Shown here one piece after another: positions 55,693-64,000 of a stretch of 64,000 nucleotides of DNA. Position numbers and translations under genes: made by a program. Under the pieces are notes generated by a model, which did no database searches, had not been told where the DNA came from, and saw only the letters and a program-made list of their open reading frames with translations. Each line of letters begins with the position of its first letter. Within the stretch, counting starts at the first letter, position 1. Source of the stretch: Luteimonas wenzhouensis. Its GTDB lineage: Bacteria; Pseudomonadota; Gammaproteobacteria; Xanthomonadales; Xanthomonadaceae. The stretch is taken from contig NZ_VOHE01000005.1 of assembly GCF_007859305.1 (NCBI RefSeq), positions 124,001-188,000 on the forward strand, given 5' to 3'.

Positions 55693-57360
55693 TCACTCCC
55701 TGCGCACGAACACCATCGTGCGCCCGCCCTGGGTCAGCACCACCCGCCGGGGCGCCGCGTCGTCGGGCTCGAACCGCAGCGTCGCATCCACCGCCTTGAG
55801 GAAGAAGCGCGAGCCGGACTCGGCGAAGATCTCGAGCGCCGGCTGGCCCTCGAGCTGCACCTTCGGCGTGTCGCCATCGAGGAACACGCGCAGGAGCGCG
55901 CCGTCGAGCACGTACTCGCCCGCGACCCGCTCCAGCGCCGCGCGCGGCAGGGTGGTCTCCACGCGCCCCTGCGGCGGCGGCTCGTCCGAGCGTTCGACCC
56001 GCTCGCCCTCGCCCTCGTCCTCGGGGAAGTAGCGCATCGCCACCACCCGGCCCTCGGCGTCGCGCTCGAACACCACCCGCGAGTGTCCTTGGGGGAACAC
56101 GAACTCGTCCTTCGCCACCGGGATCAGGCGGTAGGGGCGGCCGCCGGTGCGCTGCGACGTCAGGTGGCCGTCGCTGACCCGCACCACGCGCGTGCTGTCG
56201 GCGTCGATGCGGTACACCCCGGCGTACTCCTTGAGCGCGGCCGCATCGACCTCGATGGGCGTCTTGTCCGGATACGGCCGCCCGATCGCATGCGCGGCCA
56301 GCGCGCGGGCGAGCTGCTCGGGGCTCTGCCTGCCCGGGGCCAGCCCGTCGCTGTTGCGCAGCACCGCCACGGTCACCTGTTCCCCGGGCACGTAGCCCAG
56401 CGCGCTGACGAAGCCGAAGATGCCGCCGCCGTGTTCGAGGTAGCGCTGGCCGCGCAGGGTCCGGGCGAAGATGCCGAAGCCGTACTCGCCGTCGGCGGCC
56501 TTGCCCGCCGGCGTGGTCATCGCACGGTAGGCCGCGTCGTCGAGCACCCGCCCGCCGTGCAGGGCGCGGTTCCAGCGCAGCAGGTCGTCGACGGTGGACA
56601 CCAGCGCGCCCGCGGCATGCGGCTGGGTCATGCTCAGCGGCAGCGCCGGGGCCCAGCGGTCGCCCTGGCGGGTATAGCCGTTGACATGGCCCGGGATCAC
56701 CGCGTCGGCCGGATGGCCGTAGCGGGTCGACGCCATCCCCAGTGGACGGAAGAACGCCTCGTCCAGGTAACCGTGCCACGACTTGCCCGTGACCGCCTCG
56801 ATCACGGCCCCGGCCAGCACGTAGCCGGAGTTGTTGTAGCGCCAGCCCTGGCCCGGGGCGAAGTCGGGCTTCTCGTCCTTGAACACGTCCACCAGCTGCG
56901 CGGTGGTGAGGTCGCGGCGGATCGTGCCGTCGGGCATCACGTCCGGCATCGAGGTGTAGCTGCGCACGCCCGAGGTGTGGTCGAGCAGCATGCGCACGGT
57001 GATCGCCTCGCCGCCGGGGTAGCCGGGCAGGAACCGGTCGAGCGGATCGTCCAGCGACAGGCGGCCTTCGCCGGCCAGCTTCAGTACCGCCGCCGCGGTG
57101 AACTGCTTGGTCACCGATCCGATCCGGAACACGTGGTCCGGCGACAGGTCCACGCCGAGTTCGAGGCTGGCCTTGCCGCAGGCGCCGCGGTACAGCACCT
57201 GGTCGCCGCGCGCCACCAGCACCGCCATGCCGGGGGCGTCGTCGTCGCATTCGGCCGCCAGCGTGCGCGCGGCATGAGCGGCCACTTCGTCGGGGGTCGG
57301 CAGGGCGGCATGCGCCGCGACGGGCAGGAGCAGCAGCAGGGCGAAGGCGGTCAGGCGCAT
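55693..57360 (-). CDS. Secreted class C beta-lactamase-type serine hydrolase
   Basis: A 555-aa exported protein. Signal peptide 1-18 (ending AHA), then a serine beta-lactamase/DD-peptidase fold with S-x-x-K in IGSVTKQFTAA, the Tyr motif in RYNNSGYVLAGAV and the HGG-type third motif in YLEHGGGIFGF. About 200 extra C-terminal residues form lipocalin-like beta domains (AALKEYAGVYRID and ALERVAGEYVLDG). It is likely an esterase, D-aminopeptidase or penicillin-binding hydrolase rather than a true beta-lactamase. It lies 12 bp from the frameshifted gene (convergent) and 109 bp downstream of the patatin gene on the same strand. Confidence 0.9.
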   Translation of the reverse strand: MRLTAFALLLLLPVAAHAALPTPDEVAAHAARTLAAECDDDAPGMAVLVARGDQVLYRGACGKASLELGVDLSPDHVFRIGSVTKQFTAAAVLKLAGEGRLSLDDPLDRFLPGYPGGEAITVRMLLDHTSGVRSYTSMPDVMPDGTIRRDLTTAQLVDVFKDEKPDFAPGQGWRYNNSGYVLAGAVIEAVTGKSWHGYLDEAFFRPLGMASTRYGHPADAVIPGHVNGYTRQGDRWAPALPLSMTQPHAAGALVSTVDDLLRWNRALHGGRVLDDAAYRAMTTPAGKAADGEYGFGIFARTLRGQRYLEHGGGIFGFVSALGYVPGEQVTVAVLRNSDGLAPGRQSPEQLARALAAHAIGRPYPDKTPIEVDAAALKEYAGVYRIDADSTRVVRVSDGHLTSQRTGGRPYRLIPVAKDEFVFPQGHSRVVFERDAEGRVVAMRYFPEDEGEGERVERSDEPPPQGRVETTLPRAALERVAGEYVLDGALLRVFLDGDTPKVQLEGQPALEIFAESGSRFFLKAVDATLRFEPDDAAPRRVVLTQGGRTMVFVRRE

Positions 57361-57469
57361 GGGACCAGTCCGGTGGCGGCATCGGGAAGCACGCTAGAGG
57401 GCGCGCGTGGGGGTGCGAACGTGTGGAACGTCATGGCAACGCCCGTGCGGGGGCGCGGCAGGCCCCGCC

Positions 57470-60400
57470 TCATTGGCCATCCCCGGCCCGCGGCGCCGCG
57501 GCCTCGGGACCGCGCCCGCGGCGCAGCCTGGCCCGGGCGGCGTCCGAACGCGCCTGGTGGCGGTGCCGCGCGAGCGCGAGCGTCCGCTGCAGCCAGGCCT
57601 GCAGCCGGCGCGCGTGGCGGTCCAGGCAGATGCCGCCGATGCCGTAGTGGCCGCCGCGGATGTCGACCGCCGTCACCACGTGGCGGTTGATCAGCAGGCG
57701 CATGAATTCGGTGGCCAGGCCCAGCCGGCGCACGTGGTCCTGCACCCGCAGCAGGCGCAGCGTGCGTCCCGACACGACCGCGACCCCGAACGTGGTGTCG
57801 GGGATGCGGTGGCTGGTGCGGGCCAGCACCGAGGACCAGCGCAGCCGCAGCAGGAACAGGTGGGTGGGTGCGGGCGAGGCCAGCGGGCCGGAGGTGAGGA
57901 TCGAGTGCTCGACGTGGTTGATCCTGCCTTCGGCCATGAGCCTGCGGCACAGGCCCGCCCAGTCCCCGTCGGCCGCGACCTCGTGCCGATCCAGGCGCAG
58001 CATCCGCTTCGGGCCGTCGTTGTCCAGGCGCGGCAGGCCAAGGCGCTGCTGGCAGAACGACACGAAGCGCGCGCCGAAGGTGGGCGCGCCCACCACCCAG
58101 GCGATGCGGAACATCGGCGCCCAGCTCCAGTGGCGGAAGGCGTTGATCCAGCCGCGGTTGTCCGGATGGTCCCAGGCGTGCTCCAGGCCGAGGTCGTGGT
58201 ACACCGCCTCCATCAGCCGGATCAGTTCCTGGCAGAAGTAGAAGCAGGCGCGGAAGTCGGCCGGGTCCGGCATCCGGGTGCGCCGCTCCAGCGGCGAGGC
58301 CGGCGGCTCGCCGGCCTGGCGCGGCGCTTCGACCAGATCGGTCCAGGCGGGATGGAACTGCGCGTCGAGCACCGCCAGCGCCGGCGTGTCGCGCAGCCGG
58401 TCGAGCAGTCGCGCGAGCGCCTCGCCGTGGCGCGCGAAGCGTTCGTCGAGCCGCGGCAACGGCGCCACCCAGCGCTGGCGCAGCGCGATCAGCAGCTTGC
58501 CCTTGTCCGGCGAGTCGGTCAGCCCCAGCCGCGGCGGCCCGTGGCCGGCGGCCGCCGTGCGCAGGCGTTCGAGCGCAGGCTCCAGCGCGCGTCGCGCCAC
58601 GTCCTCGCCCAGCCGCCGGTAGCTCTCGAACTGGGCCTCGTCGAAGTACTGGTCGGAGGTCGGTTCGTGCGGGAACGCCGGGTGGCTGCGCGCGTAGTGC
58701 AGCACGTCGGCCGGCTCCTCGCCGGTCAGGGTCGGCTTGAGGTAGAGCAGGGTCCCGGTGGCGCCGTCGGCGTAGGTGATGCGGCCGACCGCGCAGCTGC
58801 GCTCGGCGGTGCCGTCGTCGCGCGGGACCAGCCCCGACACGTCGAGGTCGATGTCGGCGCCGAAATCGACCCGGCACTTGTGCACGGCGTTGCCGAGGTC
58901 GGCGAACGCGCGCGCCGGGTCGGCCGCGGCGTCCACGCACAGGATGAAGCGGCAGCGCCGGCGCACCAGTTCGTAGATGCCGAGGTTCTCGAAGTGGCCG
59001 CCGTCGGACAGGTGCACGAACTTGCCGCCGGCATGGGTGCGGCCGAGCAGTTCGGCCAGCAGCCAGCGGCCGAAGAACGGCACCGCGTCGCCGCTGGGAT
59101 GGCCCGGGTGCAGCGGGTTGGGCAGCCACCAGCCCAGGCGCGCGTCGAACAGGGTGAGCAGGAAGGTCACCGCGGGCGAGCTGTGGTAACCCATGTTGGG
59201 ATTGACCGCGGCGCCCGAGATCGCGATCGCACCGCCGAGGGTGAGCGAGGACGCGAGCGCGTCGCGCCCGGGCCGGCGGCCGGGGCCGGCGGTGGCGGCG
59301 ATCGCCGCCTCGGTGTCGCCGATCGGCCGTTCGCCTGCGCGCGAATCGGGCGGCAGCCAGCCGCACCAGCCCGGGCTCAGGCAGAACGAGGCCGCCTTGC
59401 GGTCCTGCCAGTCGAGCTGCCTGGCGGCGACGAGGTTGAGCGCGGTGCCGATCAGCGGATACAGCGGCCGGGTGCCGTCGTCCATGCGCTCGCGTTCGAC
59501 CACGTCGGCCAGAGGCAGGTCGTCGTCGGGGTCGAAGTTGGTGGTCGGTTCGGGATTGCGCGGCACGTTGCTGGCGCCGAGGTAACAGCGCACCAGGCGA
59601 TTGCGGTAGAAGGCGTTGAGGCTGAATTCGTTGACGTCCACCGCCCAGGCGAACAGCAACCACGTGCCCAGCGCGGCGAGCACCAGCAGCGCCAGCGCAC
59701 GCGGGTAGGCCTCGACCGTCGCCCGCAGCCCGTCGAGGTAGGCCGGCAGGCCGTTTCCGGTCGGCGGCGCCGGTGCCGCGGCGGTGCCGCCGGCCAGGTG
59801 TTCGAGCGCCGGGCCTGCCAGCTGCAGCAGCACGTGTCCGGCCAGGCTCAGCGCCACCAGCAGGCCGAACACGAAGATCCACGGCGCCACCCGCACCAGC
59901 AGGTCGATCCAGCGCGAGCGGCGGGTGCCGGCCTTGGCCAGGCGCGCCCCGTGCGCGGCCAGCAGGCCCAGCCCGGTGGTCGCCAGCCAGGTCGCCACGC
60001 CCGCCCAGCCGGCGGCCGAGAGCGCCTGCCGGCCCTGCTCCGCCCCGGCGCGCAGCAGCCACGGGCCGTAGATGGTCAGCCCCAGCGACAACGTCATCCC
60101 CAGCGCCACCAGGGCGCAGGTCTTGCCGCCCACGCGCGCCCAGATCTCGCGCTGCAGGTCGCTCATCGCCGGGCCGGCGAGGCCCAGGTGCACGATCGCG
60201 GTCAGGGCCACGGCCAGCGCCATCAGCAGCGGGCCGGCCACCAGGACGTGCCACAGGCCGTCGCTGCCGGCCCATGTCGCCAGCCAGCCGCGCAGCAGCG
60301 CGACCAGCAGCCCCGCGAATACGGCCGCGCCGGCCGTTCCCAGTACGAACCGCCACGGATGCCGCAGCAGCGGGGGCGGTGGCGCCTGGCGCCTGCCGGC

Positions 60401-61315
60401 CAGCCCGCTCCAGGCCAGCCAGCCGTGCCAGATCAGCAGGTACAGCGCGGCGGTGGCCACGCCCAGGTCGGCGCCGGCGGCGCTCCACTCCGGCGGCAGC
60501 CAGCCGACCGCGCCGGCGAGCGGCGCCGGCAGGTGCTGGTACCGCGCGAGCCCCAGCGCGCCCAGCATGGAGCCGAGCGCCAGCGACAGGATCGTGCCGA
60601 GCGCGGCGAGCACCACCGGGCGCGGCGGCGGCTCGGTCTCCGCATCGCCCTGCGGCCGGCGGTCGGCCCAGGTACTGACATAGGCCAGCATCAGCATCGC
60701 CGCCATGCCGGCGATGCCCGAGGCCACCAGCGGCACCACCGGCCAGCGGCGGGTGAGCACGTCGGCGCCCGCGTACACCAGCAGCGGCAGCAGGCACAGC
60801 GCCAGGATCAGCGCGCACAGCTGCACCTGGACCAGCAGCACGTTGCGCACGTAGGTGCCGACCATGCCGAGGGTGTCGCCGGAGAACGGCGACTTGCGCG
60901 GCGCCAGGTAGTTGCTGTACTCGCGCAGGTGGCGTAGCGGCCGGGTGTCGGCGGGCGCGTCTTGAGCGCGCGCCGGGCCGGCGTCGTCCGGCGCGCCCAG
61001 GGTCGCGAACGCCCGGCGGAAGCCATGCCGCCGCACCAGCGCCTGGAGGAAGGCGCCGACGTAGCCGCCACCGGACACCGTGGACAGGTAGTGGAAGCAC
61101 TCCAGCAGGCCGTTGCGCGCCAGCGCCTGCAGCACGCCCAGGCCGAAGGTGGCGCTGCGGATGCCGCCGCCCGACAGCGCCAGTCCCCAGGCCTCGACCG
61201 ACTGCGGGTCGCGGCGCAGCGCCGGCCCGAGGATGGTGCGCAGTTCGGCGTCCCTGACCGCGTGGATGTCGGGGAGCCGGCTGTCCTTGCGCCGGCGGCT
61301 CCGGGGCCGGGGCAT
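57470..61315 (-). CDS. Giant patatin-like phospholipase with inserted multi-helix membrane domain
   Basis: A 1281-aa protein. Residues 40-125 carry the patatin oxyanion loop SGGGIRSATFGLG and the nucleophile elbow STVSGGGYVG (Ser81). Between about residues 130 and 560 the chain holds some nine to ten hydrophobic helices. The patatin fold resumes after this, with the catalytic Asp771 in HLSDGGHFENLGIYEL. The C-terminal ~400 residues are a soluble domain without clear homology, ending in a basic tail. It should be an inner-membrane lipid acyl hydrolase. ATG 61315 has AAGGA 5 nt upstream; ATG 61345 is an alternative that adds ten residues. Divergent from the SGNH hydrolase. Confidence 0.85.
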   Translation of the reverse strand: MPRPRSRRRKDSRLPDIHAVRDAELRTILGPALRRDPQSVEAWGLALSGGGIRSATFGLGVLQALARNGLLECFHYLSTVSGGGYVGAFLQALVRRHGFRRAFATLGAPDDAGPARAQDAPADTRPLRHLREYSNYLAPRKSPFSGDTLGMVGTYVRNVLLVQVQLCALILALCLLPLLVYAGADVLTRRWPVVPLVASGIAGMAAMLMLAYVSTWADRRPQGDAETEPPPRPVVLAALGTILSLALGSMLGALGLARYQHLPAPLAGAVGWLPPEWSAAGADLGVATAALYLLIWHGWLAWSGLAGRRQAPPPPLLRHPWRFVLGTAGAAVFAGLLVALLRGWLATWAGSDGLWHVLVAGPLLMALAVALTAIVHLGLAGPAMSDLQREIWARVGGKTCALVALGMTLSLGLTIYGPWLLRAGAEQGRQALSAAGWAGVATWLATTGLGLLAAHGARLAKAGTRRSRWIDLLVRVAPWIFVFGLLVALSLAGHVLLQLAGPALEHLAGGTAAAPAPPTGNGLPAYLDGLRATVEAYPRALALLVLAALGTWLLFAWAVDVNEFSLNAFYRNRLVRCYLGASNVPRNPEPTTNFDPDDDLPLADVVERERMDDGTRPLYPLIGTALNLVAARQLDWQDRKAASFCLSPGWCGWLPPDSRAGERPIGDTEAAIAATAGPGRRPGRDALASSLTLGGAIAISGAAVNPNMGYHSSPAVTFLLTLFDARLGWWLPNPLHPGHPSGDAVPFFGRWLLAELLGRTHAGGKFVHLSDGGHFENLGIYELVRRRCRFILCVDAAADPARAFADLGNAVHKCRVDFGADIDLDVSGLVPRDDGTAERSCAVGRITYADGATGTLLYLKPTLTGEEPADVLHYARSHPAFPHEPTSDQYFDEAQFESYRRLGEDVARRALEPALERLRTAAAGHGPPRLGLTDSPDKGKLLIALRQRWVAPLPRLDERFARHGEALARLLDRLRDTPALAVLDAQFHPAWTDLVEAPRQAGEPPASPLERRTRMPDPADFRACFYFCQELIRLMEAVYHDLGLEHAWDHPDNRGWINAFRHWSWAPMFRIAWVVGAPTFGARFVSFCQQRLGLPRLDNDGPKRMLRLDRHEVAADGDWAGLCRRLMAEGRINHVEHSILTSGPLASPAPTHLFLLRLRWSSVLARTSHRIPDTTFGVAVVSGRTLRLLRVQDHVRRLGLATEFMRLLINRHVVTAVDIRGGHYGIGGICLDRHARRLQAWLQRTLALARHRHQARSDAARARLRRGRGPEAAAPRAGDGQ

Positions 61316-61465
61316 GACGTCCTTCAGGCGCACCGCGTCCTCCATGTGCGTTGGCCGATCCCCCCGTCCGCCACTGTAGTGCAAACGCGGCGCGCGGCCG
61401 ATTCCCGCCACGGGACTGGTGGCCGGCGGCGGCACGGCGCAGACTCGCCGCGGGAGGGCATGGCC

Positions 61466-62350
61466 ATGCCGCTGCGCCGCATCTACGACAACTGGGGCCA
61501 GCTCAACGCCGCCAGCGGCGCCCCGCGTTCGCGCGCGCGCCGCGAATGGGAGGCGTGGCTGGAGCGGCGGCCGCTCGTCGCCTACTGGGGCGATTCGTGG
61601 TTCACCACCCCGCTGTACCGCAATCTGGCCTGGCACAGCTTCTCGCGCATCGACGGCATGTCGATCCGCCTCGGCAAGCCCGGGCTGACCGCGGCGCGCA
61701 TGCTCACGCCGGCCGCGTGCGCCAACAATGCCGAACGCTTCGCCTCGCGCGGCTTCGACCTGCTGTGCGTGAGCGCCGGCGGCAACGACTGCCTCGGCGA
61801 GCGCCTGGCCGCGATCTTCGCCGGCCGCGGGCGCATGGACGCCGACGCCGCGTTCGACGCGGTGGTCGCGCACGGCACCTTCGAACGCCTGCGCGCGCGC
61901 TACGCGACGCTGATGGCGCAGATGGCCGGCGTCGGCGACCACTTCCGGGTGCTCGGCCACGGCTACGCGCCGCCATCGCGGCACGCGATCGGCAAGCCCG
62001 GCGCACTGACCGTGCGCGACCTGGGCCTGGCGGCGCTGGTGATGGGCACGGTCGGGCCCTGGCTGTGGCCGGTGATGCAGCCGGTGCTCGGCAGCAAGGC
62101 CGAAGCGGAGCGCTTCGCGCAGCGCTTGCTGGCCGAGGGCTTCCGCGACCAGGTGCTGGCGCCCACGCGCGCGGCCTGGCCCGGGCAGTTCGCCTACGCC
62201 GACTTCTCCGCGGTCGGCTCGCGCGACGATGCCGGTTTCTGGTACGACGAGATCCACCCCACCGAGGCCGGCTTCGGCCTGCTGGCGACGGGATTCAACG
62301 CCCTGCTGCGGCGCGCGCTGCCGCCGGCCAAGCGCGGCGCCGTGGCCTGA
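61466..62350 (+). CDS. SGNH/GDSL-type hydrolase
   Basis: A 294-aa protein with the SGNH blocks: the nucleophile block GDSWFTTPLY (GDSW rather than GDSL), a block III GGND in SAGGNDCLGE, and the acid/base block DEIHPTEAGF (Asp and His). There is no signal peptide, so it is probably cytoplasmic. The substrate may be an acyl or acetyl ester. ATG 61466 has GGGAGGG 7 nt upstream; the ATG at 61460 would leave no spacing. It is divergent from the patatin gene, 150 bp apart, so the two may share control. Confidence 0.85.
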   Translation: MPLRRIYDNWGQLNAASGAPRSRARREWEAWLERRPLVAYWGDSWFTTPLYRNLAWHSFSRIDGMSIRLGKPGLTAARMLTPAACANNAERFASRGFDLLCVSAGGNDCLGERLAAIFAGRGRMDADAAFDAVVAHGTFERLRARYATLMAQMAGVGDHFRVLGHGYAPPSRHAIGKPGALTVRDLGLAALVMGTVGPWLWPVMQPVLGSKAEAERFAQRLLAEGFRDQVLAPTRAAWPGQFAYADFSAVGSRDDAGFWYDEIHPTEAGFGLLATGFNALLRRALPPAKRGAVA

Positions 62351-62438
62351 ACCGGTCCCAACCCCGGCCCCGCGCCACGGTTCGCGCGCGCGGGGGGCGG
62401 GCGGTAAGGTGGACGGCCCGTTCCGCCGGAGTCCGCCC

Positions 62439-62933
62439 ATGCGACACCCGAACCCCGTGCTTCCGCGCGCCGGCCTGCTCGCGCTGGTCCTGGCGCTGCC
62501 GCTGGCCGCCTGCCAGCAGCCCGCGCCCGAACCGCCGGCCGAACCGCCCGCGCCGGAGCAGCCCGCGCAGCCCGGGCAGCCGGCCATGGAACCGGTCGAA
62601 GCGCCGCCGGCCGAGGCGATGGGCGCCACCGGCGGGACCGACCCCGCCGCGGGGCCGGACGCCGAGGCCCTCGGCGGCCCGGTGCCGACGGCGCCCGACG
62701 AGAGCGGGGCCGCGTTCGAGGACACGCGCCCCGGCTGCGACGCCGCGGCGGTGCAGTCGCTGATCGGCGAGGAGGCGACCGAGGCACTGGTCGAACGCGC
62801 CCGGTCGCAGAGCGGCGCCAACAGCGTGCGCGTGCTCAAGCCCGGCGACGCGGCGACCATGGACTACCGTGGCGACCGCCTGAACATCCTCACCGACGAC
62901 GGCGGCACGGTGCAGTCGTTCAACTGCGGCTGA
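62439..62933 (+). CDS. I78-type protease inhibitor lipoprotein
   Basis: A 164-aa lipoprotein: signal with lipobox LAAC (about residues 22-25), a Pro/Ala/Glu tether of about 75 residues, then a ~65-residue domain starting GCDAAAVQSLIGEEATEALVE and ending with the I78 hallmark DYRGDRLNILTDD plus a terminal Cys. The two Cys probably pair. I78 proteins such as the Aspergillus elastase inhibitor block serine and metallo-proteases; this one would guard the periplasm. 88 bp after the SGNH gene on the same strand. Confidence 0.85.
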   Translation: MRHPNPVLPRAGLLALVLALPLAACQQPAPEPPAEPPAPEQPAQPGQPAMEPVEAPPAEAMGATGGTDPAAGPDAEALGGPVPTAPDESGAAFEDTRPGCDAAAVQSLIGEEATEALVERARSQSGANSVRVLKPGDAATMDYRGDRLNILTDDGGTVQSFNCG

Positions 62934-62989
62934 AGCCGAGTCGCGAAGGCGCCTGCGCCCGGGCCGCCCCGGCGCGGGCGCCGCATCGT

Positions 62990-63226
62990 TCAGTCGTCGC
63001 CGCGCCTGCGGCGGAAATCCACCGGCGCGCTGTCGCGGCGCTCGCTGCTCCAGGTCGCGCTGGCCTCGCGCTCGCAGTCGCGCGACACCGGCTCGCCGGG
63101 GCGGTCGGGTCGGCTCGCGCAGGCCGGATTGCGGTCGACGGCGGCGTTGCTGTCGCGCACCTCGTAGCTGCCGCAGCCGGCCGCCAGCAGGGCCAGCAGC
63201 GTCGCCGCGGTGGTCTTCGTCCGCAT
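62990..63226 (-). CDS. Small lipoprotein
   Basis: A 78-aa protein with a lipoprotein signal (lipobox AAGCG at about residues 15-19) and a highly charged mature part with two Cys and Arg/Asp-rich ends. GGAGGTG stands 5-6 nt before the ATG at 63226. No family recognised. Convergent with the I78 inhibitor gene. Confidence 0.7.
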   Translation of the reverse strand: MRTKTTAATLLALLAAGCGSYEVRDSNAAVDRNPACASRPDRPGEPVSRDCEREASATWSSERRDSAPVDFRRRRGDD

Positions 63227-63308
63227 GGTGGCACCTCCGTTGCGTCGATGGCGGGATGCTCCCACCTCCGTCCGCCCCCGGGATGTGCCGGGGGTCACGC
63301 CGCCGGGT

Positions 63309-64000
63309 TCAGTCCGGCTGGAGGGATGCCGCGGCATGGCGTGGTGCGTGCCGCCAGGCGATGAGGGCGCCCAGCGCCAGCAGCAGCCCGGCCAGCGCCC
63401 ACGCCGCGCCCGGGAACTCCACCGGCGCTCGCTCGCCGATGAACAGCCCGAACACGCTGGCGAACGCGATCGGCGCGATGATCCCGGCCACCGACACCAG
63501 GCTCATCAGCGCGCCCTGGATCCGGCCCTGCATGTCCACGTCCACCTCGCGCGTGATCAGCGCCTGGCTGGCCGGCGCGGCGATCGCCCACAGCGCGCTC
63601 ACCGGCAGGCCGAGCAGGAAGATCCAGCCTTGCGGCGCGAACGCGTACACCGCGAACCCGACCGTGCCGCAGCACAGCCCGAAGATCAGCGCGCGCCGCT
63701 CGCCCATCGCCCGCACCAGGCGCCCGACCACGGCCGCGTTGACGATGACGCTGCACACGCCGACCAGGAACAGCACCCAGCCCACTTGCCACGGACCCCA
63801 GCCGAAGCGCACGTCGGCGAACAGCACGAACACGCTCGGGTACACGTAGTGGGCGAGGTTGGCAATGAACACCACCGCCGCCAGGCCGACGATCCGGGGA
63901 TAGCGCCCGATCAGCAGGATCGCCGCGTACGGCCGGATCGCGCGCCAGTCGAAGCGCGTGGCGCGCGAGGACGGCGGCAGCGACTCGGGCAGCACGAACA
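63309..64000 (-). CDS. MFS transporter, TetA/TCR-like (partial, C-terminal half)
   Basis: The gene enters the window from the right; about 230 C-terminal residues are seen, with six predicted helices. FVLPESLPP at the window edge is the interdomain linker typical of TetA and related drug/H+ antiporters, and RALIFGLCCGTVGF and RIQGALMSLVSVAGIIAPI follow the family pattern. A drug or metabolite exporter of the inner membrane; substrate unknown. Confidence 0.88.
   Translation of the reverse strand, partial: FVLPESLPPSSRATRFDWRAIRPYAAILLIGRYPRIVGLAAVVFIANLAHYVYPSVFVLFADVRFGWGPWQVGWVLFLVGVCSVIVNAAVVGRLVRAMGERRALIFGLCCGTVGFAVYAFAPQGWIFLLGLPVSALWAIAAPASQALITREVDVDMQGRIQGALMSLVSVAGIIAPIAFASVFGLFIGERAPVEFPGAAWALAGLLLALGALIAWRHAPRHAAASLQPD

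Noticed and set aside
50957..56032. 1691-codon open frame on the plus strand through the indolepyruvate oxidoreductase gene
   Set aside because: It is the wrong frame of the real gene, with an Arg/Gly-rich product. Only its short part from 55028 matters, as the start of the frameshifted membrane-protein gene.
57407..60937. Very long open frame (1176 codons) on the plus strand opposite the patatin gene
   Set aside because: Its product is a low-complexity Arg/Gly/Ala/Gln-rich chain with no motifs. The minus-strand frame has clear patatin motifs, membrane helices and normal codon use. Such shadows are expected at about 70% GC.
62925..62945. REP-like core GCGGCTGAAGCCG at the end of the I78 inhibitor gene
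   Set aside because: It overlaps the last codons and the stop, lacks the AGGAGCGG flank and has no partner arm, so the match is likely chance.

Overview
The window reads as a stretch of core chromosome from a high-GC gammaproteobacterium of the Lysobacteraceae/Xanthomonadaceae (Lysobacter, Luteimonas, Pseudoxanthomonas or Thermomonas type). This rests on about 70% GC throughout, the many secreted peptidases and lipoproteins, the gene orders gpmI-envC-ctp, tyrS/M23 peptidase-anmK, algC-dut-coaB-coaC/radC and argS-SPOR, and dispersed palindromes with a GGCTTCAGCC core. There is no phage, insertion sequence, CRISPR array, tRNA or rRNA gene. No block has composition that suggests recent transfer.

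Layout. 0-6.5 kb: the edge of a lipoprotein gene, a GlxA-type regulator divergent from a secreted metallo-beta-lactamase-fold hydrolase, an AEC transporter, a FadL-type outer-membrane channel, a rhomboid protease, a DUF1820 protein and a CrcB fluoride channel. 6.5-11 kb: a minus-strand operon gpmI-envC-ctp (glycolysis and cell division/peptidoglycan). 11-20 kb: a repeat-built secreted protein, an M28 lipoprotein peptidase, MAPEG and MgtC-type membrane proteins, tyrS divergent from an M23 endopeptidase followed by anmK, and an alpha/beta hydrolase. 20-29 kb: xth-ampG-small protein operon, YjdM, a di-haem peroxidase, pyrE, a secreted DUF4124-like protein, a flavoprotein and a Tat-signal oxidoreductase. 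29-39 kb: membrane-anchored phosphomannomutase, dut, coaB, coaC, radC, argS, a SPOR protein, an SDR enzyme and small proteins. 39-49 kb: polyamine genes speA and speE flanking an M48 peptidase, glnK with a truncated Rossmann ORF, ubiK, comM and an S9 peptidase. 49-64 kb: an EAL-domain protein, a fused indolepyruvate:ferredoxin oxidoreductase, a frameshifted membrane protein, a beta-lactamase-type serine hydrolase, a very large patatin-like membrane protein, an SGNH hydrolase, an I78-type inhibitor lipoprotein, a small lipoprotein and half of a TetA-like MFS transporter.

Genes that work together: envC, ctp, the M23 endopeptidase, anmK, ampG and the SPOR protein all handle peptidoglycan remodelling or recycling. 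coaC, coaB and dut are coupled by 4-bp overlaps. speA makes agmatine and speE makes spermidine.

The points most worth a second look are: an extra copy of an 8-bp tandem repeat that exactly explains a frameshift near 55.06 kb; CoaBC split into two overlapping genes with the usual active-site Cys replaced by Glu; a patatin whose catalytic Ser and Asp are separated by a multi-helix membrane domain; a run of nine G at the likely speA transcription start; and two families of paired palindromes. I see no clearly novel multi-gene system; most genes belong to recognisable families.
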